Shown in pieces: positions 31,667-36,243 of a stretch of DNA of 36,243 nucleotides; within the stretch, counting starts at the first letter, position 1; every line of letters begins with the position of its first letter. Made by a program: the position numbers and the translations under genes. The notes below the pieces were generated by a model that worked only from the letters and a program-made list of their open reading frames with translations, was not told the DNA's origin and did not search any database. The stretch spans positions 1-36,243 of the forward strand of contig JASHOE010000060.1 of NCBI GenBank assembly GCA_030041275.1, read 5' to 3'. This DNA comes from Streptosporangiaceae bacterium (lineage in GTDB: Bacteria; Actinomycetota; Actinomycetes; Streptosporangiales; Streptosporangiaceae).

Positions 31667-32878
31667 ATGAGCGAACCCGTAGACGACTCCGGTTGCACCA
31701 TCCTGCACGTTGACATGGACGCGTTCTACGCCAGCGTCGAGATCAGGGACAGGCCCGACCTCGCCGGGCGGCCTGTCATCGTCGGCGGGCTGGGCGGCCG
31801 CAGCGTCGTGCTCTCCGCCACGTATCAGGCTCGCGCGTTCGGCGTCCGGTCGGCGATGCCGATGGCGCGGGCCCGGCGGCTCTGCCCGCAGGCCACGGTG
31901 ATCCCGCCCCGGCACGCTCTCTATCGCGCGGTGTCGAAAGAGGTCATGGCGATCTTCCGCGCTTCGACCCCGCTGGTGGAGCCGATCTCCCTGGACGAGG
32001 CCTTCCTCGACGTGTCCGGAGCCATCCGGCTGCTGGGCTCGCCGGCCGCGATCGGGCGCAGGATCCGTACTCAGGTCACCGAACAGCAGCAGATCACCTG
32101 CTCGGTGGGAATTGCATCGAACAAATTCCTCGCCAAGCTCGCGTCGGTGCAGTGCAAACCGGACGGGCTGCTGGTGATCCCGGCCGGCCAGGCAGCGGCT
32201 TTCCTGCGGCCGCTGCCGGTCACGGCGCTGTGGGGGGTGGGCGAAAAGACCAGGCAGATCCTCGCCCGGCTGGGCCTTCAGACGGTCGGTGACATCGCGA
32301 CCGCGCCGCTCGCTGTGCTGGAGCGTGACCTTGGCAAGGCCGCCGCTGACCACCTCCACGCGCTGGCTCACGGCCTGGACGGGCGCCGGGTGGAGTCGTC
32401 GGTGCGCGAGAAGAGCGTCGGTGCTGAGGAGACGTTCGAGGTCGACATCGACGATCCCACCGCCGTGCGACGGGAGCTGCTGCGGCTGTCCCGGCGGACC
32501 GCCAGGGCGCTGCGGTCGGCGAGCCTGGCTGCCCGCACGATCAGCATCAAGCTCCGCAAGTCGGACTTCACCACGATCACCCGGTCCAGGACGCTTCCTG
32601 AGCCCACGAGTGAGACCCAGCAGATCTACGCGACCGCTTGTTCGCTCTACGCGGCCTCCGGGCTCAGCGGGCAGGCCAAGTTGCGGCTTGTCGGGGTCCG
32701 GGCAGCTGGCCTGGTGCCCGCGACGGCCGCGTCGACCCAGCTCGCGCTCGGCCAGCGCGGCAGCGCCTGGCGGGAGGCAGAGTCGGCCCTCGACCGGATC
32801 AGCGGCCGGTTCGGGCCCGAGGCCATCCGGCCAGCCGCCCTGATCGACACCGGTGAGAGTGATCTGCGCTCCCGATGA
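31667..32878 (+). CDS. dinB: DNA polymerase IV (Y-family translesion polymerase)
   Basis: A 403-aa Y-family polymerase. Catalytic residues lie in HVDMDAFYASVE and EPISLDEAFLDVSG; CSVGIASNKFLAKLASVQCK follows; the helix-hairpin-helix thumb has LWGVGEKTRQILARLGLQTV; the little-finger domain begins near residue 240. All acidic metal ligands are present. ATG at 31667 is preferred; a GTG at 31661 precedes it. The C-terminus has no obvious beta-clamp motif I could name with confidence. In this lineage dinB often lies near the DUF3040 and division-gene region. Confidence 0.95.
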   Translation: MSEPVDDSGCTILHVDMDAFYASVEIRDRPDLAGRPVIVGGLGGRSVVLSATYQARAFGVRSAMPMARARRLCPQATVIPPRHALYRAVSKEVMAIFRASTPLVEPISLDEAFLDVSGAIRLLGSPAAIGRRIRTQVTEQQQITCSVGIASNKFLAKLASVQCKPDGLLVIPAGQAAAFLRPLPVTALWGVGEKTRQILARLGLQTVGDIATAPLAVLERDLGKAAADHLHALAHGLDGRRVESSVREKSVGAEETFEVDIDDPTAVRRELLRLSRRTARALRSASLAARTISIKLRKSDFTTITRSRTLPEPTSETQQIYATACSLYAASGLSGQAKLRLVGVRAAGLVPATAASTQLALGQRGSAWREAESALDRISGRFGPEAIRPAALIDTGESDLRSR

Positions 32879-32880
32879 GC

Positions 32881-32905
32881 CCGGACCAGCGGTCGGCCGG
32901 TCCGG
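32881..32905 (+). terminator. Hairpin after dinB
   Basis: CCGGACC (32881-32887) pairs with GGTCCGG (32899-32905) over an 11-nt loop, 2 nt after the dinB stop. Confidence 0.5.
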
Positions 32906-32966
32906 TTGGGTGAGCCCGATTGGTACCCGCTGCCGCGTACCCTTCCACAGCGCGCCCCGGCGCTCG

Positions 32967-32972
32967 TATTCT
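32967..32972 (+). promoter_or_regulatory. -10-like element of the DUF3040 gene
   Basis: TATTCT is the best -10 match in the 159-nt gap between dinB and the DUF3040 gene. No good -35 was found 17 nt upstream. Confidence 0.35.
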
Positions 32973-33037
32973 GGGCGTAAAGCAACGGCCGTGGTGCGCA
33001 GGAGCATTGGGCCGAGATCAGGTCGATGGGAGGCACT

Positions 33038-33442
33038 GTGCCGCTTTCTGAGCACGAGCAGCGCCAGCTCGAGCAGATTGAGCAGGCGCTCTATGCCGAG
33101 CATCCGCGCCTGGCTCGGGTCATGCGGGCCAGGGATCCCAAGGTTCACTACCGGCGCAGGGTTCTGCAGGCATCCGTCGGCTTCCTGATCGGCGCCGCCG
33201 CGCTGGTAGCAGGACTCTTCCTCAAATATGACTGGTTGTCCGTAGCTGGCTTTGTGGTCATGCTGCTGAGCGGTGTCTGGGCCATAGCGAGTTACCGACG
33301 AATGGCCGCGACGGTAGTGACCGAGCGCAAACGTGGCCGGAGCCGTCGGTCAAAGCGATCGGCCCGCCAGCCAGCGAGCTCGGGGCTGATGGAACGGCTC
33401 GAGGAGCGATGGCGCCGCCGCCAGGAAGGCAACAACCGGTAG
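33038..33442 (+). CDS. DUF3040-family membrane protein
   Basis: A 134-aa protein of the actinobacterial DUF3040 family: the start MPLSEHEQRQLEQIEQALYA with its DP-containing RDPKVHYRRR loop is typical. Two membrane helices follow (about residues 45-62, ASVGFLIGAAALVAGLFL, and 68-85, VAGFVVMLLSGVWAIASY), then a basic, disordered cytoplasmic tail. GTG at 33038 has GGGAGG upstream; an ATG at 33026 would add four residues. Function unknown; DUF3040 genes usually stand near the mraZ/ftsZ cell-division cluster. Confidence 0.92.
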   Translation: MPLSEHEQRQLEQIEQALYAEHPRLARVMRARDPKVHYRRRVLQASVGFLIGAAALVAGLFLKYDWLSVAGFVVMLLSGVWAIASYRRMAATVVTERKRGRSRRSKRSARQPASSGLMERLEERWRRRQEGNNR

Positions 33443-33443
33443 T

Positions 33444-33467
33444 CGCGGCCGTCCGCTGACGGCCGCG
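33444..33467. terminator. Bidirectional terminator between DUF3040 and transglutaminase genes
   Basis: CGCGGCCGTC (33444-33453) and GACGGCCGCG (33458-33467) form a perfect 10-bp stem with the 4-nt loop CGCT, centred between the two convergent stops. Confidence 0.7.
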
Positions 33468-33474
33468 CGGCCGG

Positions 33475-36054
33475 TCAGCTGCCCTGGCGCGCGTCCGCGC
33501 TGCGAAGCTGCCGCCGCAGCGCAGGCAGCGAGGTGTCGAGCCAGGTTAGCTTGTCCGCTGCGCGCTGCAGTATGTGCTGGGCTGCGAAGAGCGTGGAAGC
33601 TGGCAACAGCGAGGCTCGCAGCCGCTGGCGGACCGGTACCGAGGCCCCGAGCGCACGGCGGACCGCGAGCACGTCGGCGGCAAGGCCGCTGCCCGGTCCG
33701 GCGTTCCTGCCATACTGAGCTCGCTCGGCGGCCGCAACGATCCGGCTCAACGCCGCGGCAGCCGGCGCGTCGAGCTTGGCCTCGCGGCTGATCCGGCGGG
33801 CCATGGCGCGCGGCGTCTCGCCCGGCGATCGGCTGAGGCGATAGTCGGTGAGATCGTCGGTGAGTTCTCGCCACGCCGCACCGGCCAAGGCGGCGTCGCT
33901 GGAGGCGCCCAACCACCTGCGTCTCCGGGTTACCCTGCGGGTCACTGCGGGCAACCCGATGAGCAGCAGCGCCAGAATCGGGATGACGATCGCTAGCCAC
34001 AGGCCAGAGCTGCGGACCGCTGCCAGTGGCGCGGAGCCGCCGCCCGGCAGGTGGTTCAGGTGGTTCAGGCCGGGCGGCGTACCGGCGTGCCCGGATCCGG
34101 CTGACCCCCCGGCGCCGCTGGTGGAGCCGGGTTTGGTGGCTGCGAAGCCCGCCCCGGCCGGACCGCTCGCGTAGGGCGGTGCAGTCGCGGTGCCCTGGCC
34201 GGTCGAGCCGTGCGGTGTGGGCTCAAACCGGAGCCAGCCCTCACCGGGAAAATACAGCTCGGGCCACGCGTGCGCGTCCGCCGTGGTGACTCGCCATGTG
34301 CCGTGAGGGCCAGGCGAGCCGCCTGTGTACCCGACCGCGACCCGGGCGGGAATATCGAGCAGTCGCGCCAGGACGGCGAACGCCCAGGCGAACTGCTGGC
34401 AGTAACCGCGCCTGTCGTGGGTCAGGAACGTCAGCAGCCAGTGCGAGGACGGCAGGTTGGGCTTGAGGCTGTACCGGAAACTACTCGAGGTGAACCACGT
34501 CTGCAGGTCAAGCGCCTCCTGCAGTTGGGTAGACGCGCCAGCCGTGTGCTGATGCGCGATGCTCGCCAGCTTCGCCGCGTCCGGCCCGGTGTAGGAGCCA
34601 TACTCCGTGACCAGCGACTGGGGTATCGCCCCCAGCGCATCGTTGATCTGGGTCTGGGTGGGGTCGGCTTCACTGCTCGTGACGGTGTACCGCAGGCCAC
34701 CGAGCGGGACTGAAGAGTTAAACAGCATGAGCGAGTTCTTCAGCTCGGCCCAGCCGAGCGTGCTGGTCGTGAGGTCCACCGGTGCGTATGGCACCGGCAG
34801 GAAGCCGGTCGTCCCGGCTGCGCTTTGATCCTTGTTGAGCGTGACCCTGGTCACGACTGTGTCGACGGGCGTGCTGGCCAGCTGGCCCGGCGCAGCGTAC
34901 GGCAGCTTGCTGCCGGCCGAGTACCGAAACGCCTCGCCCGCCGTGAACTGTGGCAGCCACGTGTCCTGTCGCGCGTTGTAGTTCAGGACGTACACCTGGA
35001 AGTACTGATCCGCCGGCGCCGCCGCAGTGGTGGTGTAGGTCAGGACCGGCTGCGGCTTGGTGTCCCGCAGCTGCTGCTGCACCTGGAGCAGCGCGTCCAG
35101 CTGCGCGCTGCTGTTGCCGCCGGTGTTGCCGTTAGCAGCGTCGGCACCCGAGTCGGAGCCGTCTTGCGTCGTGGCGAAGACATCATGGGGCCGCATGGAG
35201 GGCAGCACGATCGGGATGATCACGGCGAGGCACACTGCCGCCAGGCCCACGCGGCGGCCTGAGGCCGCGAGCTGTTTAGTGTCTGGCCCGCTGCCGGCCT
35301 CGTCGGGAGCCTGGACATACCGGAACGTGACGAGCTGACCCCACAGCCGCAGTCGCTCCCGCCCGGACGTGGATAGCAGCGTGAGGTATCCCGCCATGCC
35401 CGCTGCGAACGTCAGGACCTGCAGTCCGCCGAAGCTCTTGAGGTCGCTGGCGACAGGAACGCTGAAAAGCACCAGCAGCGGCAGCCCAGCAATGGCCGGG
35501 CGCTGCATCCGCACCGCGAGGAGATCCACCATGATCGCGATCAGGCCGATGCCGCCGCTGCCCACGAGGCTGACGGCGCTGGTGTCGGATAGCGGCGGCG
35601 AGGACTGGAACTGGTTGAAAGCGCTCTGAATGAGCTGGCCCAGATGCTGGAGCGAGGCGTGGCTCGGGACCACGTGACCGTACGAAGCCCCGGCGGCGAA
35701 GGCCAGGTTCAGATAGATCAGCAGTGCCCCGAGGTAGAGCGCCAAGATCGCGAACCCGCGCAGCCAACGGTTACCTGTCGCGCTCGCCGCGGTGATGGTG
35801 ACGATCGCGAGGCCGGTGACAAGCGCCGGCCAGCCGGGCCAGAAGAGCAGCGGGACGACGCTGATCAGGAGCACGATGCTGGCAGTGATGGGAAACCGCA
35901 GCGCCGGCAGCCGGGACGCGAGCCCGGCTGCGGCGATCACGATCACCGCGCCAATGCCGCCGCCCAGCCAGCCGTTGCCCTGCAGCACGGCGCTCAGCGA
36001 CAACGACGCGAGCAGCACGGCAGCGGCGGCGGTGAGGGGAATGCGCAGGCTCAT
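33475..36054 (-). CDS. TgpA-like membrane transglutaminase
   Basis: An 859-aa integral membrane protein. About seven helices fill residues 1-290, then an extracytoplasmic region with a transglutaminase-like cysteine-protease domain: C552 in RRGYCQQFAWAF, H595 in TTADAHAWPEL and E611 in LRFEPTP at the usual Asp position. A Gly/Ser/Pro-rich stretch leads to another membrane helix (LWLAIVIPILALLLIGLPAV, around 690) and a cytosolic C-terminal domain of the DUF4129 type. ATG at 36054 overlaps the stop of the DUF58 gene, and both are typical of one operon with a MoxR ATPase. Probably acts in cell-envelope maintenance; substrate unknown. Confidence 0.93.
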   Translation of the reverse strand: MSLRIPLTAAAAVLLASLSLSAVLQGNGWLGGGIGAVIVIAAAGLASRLPALRFPITASIVLLISVVPLLFWPGWPALVTGLAIVTITAASATGNRWLRGFAILALYLGALLIYLNLAFAAGASYGHVVPSHASLQHLGQLIQSAFNQFQSSPPLSDTSAVSLVGSGGIGLIAIMVDLLAVRMQRPAIAGLPLLVLFSVPVASDLKSFGGLQVLTFAAGMAGYLTLLSTSGRERLRLWGQLVTFRYVQAPDEAGSGPDTKQLAASGRRVGLAAVCLAVIIPIVLPSMRPHDVFATTQDGSDSGADAANGNTGGNSSAQLDALLQVQQQLRDTKPQPVLTYTTTAAAPADQYFQVYVLNYNARQDTWLPQFTAGEAFRYSAGSKLPYAAPGQLASTPVDTVVTRVTLNKDQSAAGTTGFLPVPYAPVDLTTSTLGWAELKNSLMLFNSSVPLGGLRYTVTSSEADPTQTQINDALGAIPQSLVTEYGSYTGPDAAKLASIAHQHTAGASTQLQEALDLQTWFTSSSFRYSLKPNLPSSHWLLTFLTHDRRGYCQQFAWAFAVLARLLDIPARVAVGYTGGSPGPHGTWRVTTADAHAWPELYFPGEGWLRFEPTPHGSTGQGTATAPPYASGPAGAGFAATKPGSTSGAGGSAGSGHAGTPPGLNHLNHLPGGGSAPLAAVRSSGLWLAIVIPILALLLIGLPAVTRRVTRRRRWLGASSDAALAGAAWRELTDDLTDYRLSRSPGETPRAMARRISREAKLDAPAAAALSRIVAAAERAQYGRNAGPGSGLAADVLAVRRALGASVPVRQRLRASLLPASTLFAAQHILQRAADKLTWLDTSLPALRRQLRSADARQGS

Positions 36055-36243
36055 GCTGACGACCCGCCGACCGGCATGGGCTGACCGGGGTCCGCCGTCG
36101 GCCGCCGCATGAAGGTGGTTGGTGGCACGGACAGCCGTTGCCAGGCGACTGGTAGCGGCGTTGCGGCGTCGAAGACGCTGACGTGCCAGCCCGCGTTGCG
36201 CAGGATGGCCTCAGCGGGGGCGGTCTCGGCCGCGGGCGACGTG
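36051..36243 (-). CDS. DUF58-family protein, C-terminal end only
   Basis: A frame open from the right edge of the window to a TGA that overlaps the transglutaminase ATG (ATGA). The 63 visible residues include EAILRNAGWHVSVFDAATPL and VAWQRL, the typical end of a DUF58 (von-Willebrand-A-like) protein, followed by a Pro/Gly-rich tail. The N-terminal part is outside the window. DUF58-TgpA-like pairs usually follow a MoxR AAA ATPase, which I expect just beyond the right edge. Confidence 0.75.
   Translation of the reverse strand, partial: TSPAAETAPAEAILRNAGWHVSVFDAATPLPVAWQRLSVPPTTFMRRPTADPGQPMPVGGSSA

Noticed and set aside
31544..33148. A 534-codon minus-strand frame opposite dinB and the DUF3040 gene
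   Set aside because: It is the antisense shadow of dinB: composition is Arg/Pro/Gly/His-rich without any domain, and dinB on the other strand has all its catalytic motifs.

Overview
The window looks like chromosomal DNA of a high-GC actinobacterium (Actinomycetota). Evidence seen here: strongly G/C-biased third codon positions, many GTG starts, stop/start overlaps of the ATGA/GTGA type, genes that seem leaderless, an IdeR/DtxR-type iron box, F420-type enzyme families, and gene orders familiar from actinomycetes (aroC-aroK-aroB-aroQ with pepQ-efp-nusB; a DUF58-transglutaminase pair next to DUF3040 and dinB). I cannot name the genus. No rRNA, tRNA, CRISPR array, phage or insertion sequence was found. 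Most of the content is housekeeping metabolism; the accessory interest lies in a few odd gene pairs and non-coding structures.

Layout. 1-518: mainly non-coding, with ROK-operator-like dyads. 519-1769: ROK-family sugar-responsive regulator. 1999-4640: FMN riboswitch and riboflavin operon ribE-ribBA-ribH, with a hairpin that can mask the ribE Shine-Dalgarno. 4684-7690: small enzymes and unknowns (GNAT, PPOX/F420 flavoprotein, unknown protein, MOSC protein, ParB-like-fold candidate). 7724-11515: ferric-iron ABC transporter fbpA-fbpB-fbpC, preceded by two tandem IdeR/DtxR boxes. 11688-13450: XdhC/CoxI protein followed by a MobA-like nucleotidyltransferase whose only sensible start is CTG. 13443-14375: aldose 1-epimerase. 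14535-16204: coupled pair of unknown genes, one carrying an 18-bp tandem repeat. 16282-17991: SseB-like and coiled-coil proteins. 17999-19560: possible 60-aa leader ORF, Gfo/Idh/MocA oxidoreductase and VOC protein. 19604-22437: divergent ProA-like and ProB-like proteins, tail to tail. 22584-23162: secreted membrane-anchored protein. 23228-23335: dense cluster of direct and inverted repeats. 23401-26719: shikimate operon aroC-aroK-aroB-aroQ. 26792-29374: LLM-class F420 oxidoreductase and type II NADH dehydrogenase, lying between the aro genes and pepQ. 29451-31566: pepQ-efp-nusB. 31667-36243: dinB, DUF3040 membrane protein, TgpA-like transglutaminase and the end of a DUF58 gene that runs off the right edge.

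How the genes work together. The riboflavin operon supplies FMN/FAD and is read by its own riboswitch; several flavin or F420 enzymes lie nearby. The fbp operon imports ferric iron and is very probably shut off by an iron-loaded IdeR/DtxR regulator. The aro operon makes chorismate from DAHP except for the AroE and AroA steps, and ends at a hairpin that is followed at once by a new promoter; the same hairpin-then-promoter design separates nusB from dinB. XdhC, the MobA-like protein and the MOSC protein point to molybdenum-cofactor enzymes encoded elsewhere.

The best candidates for something undescribed are the variant ProA/ProB-like pair with a long extra C-terminal region on the kinase, the coupled unknown pair at 14535-16204, the repeat cluster before aroC, and the CTG-started MobA-like gene.
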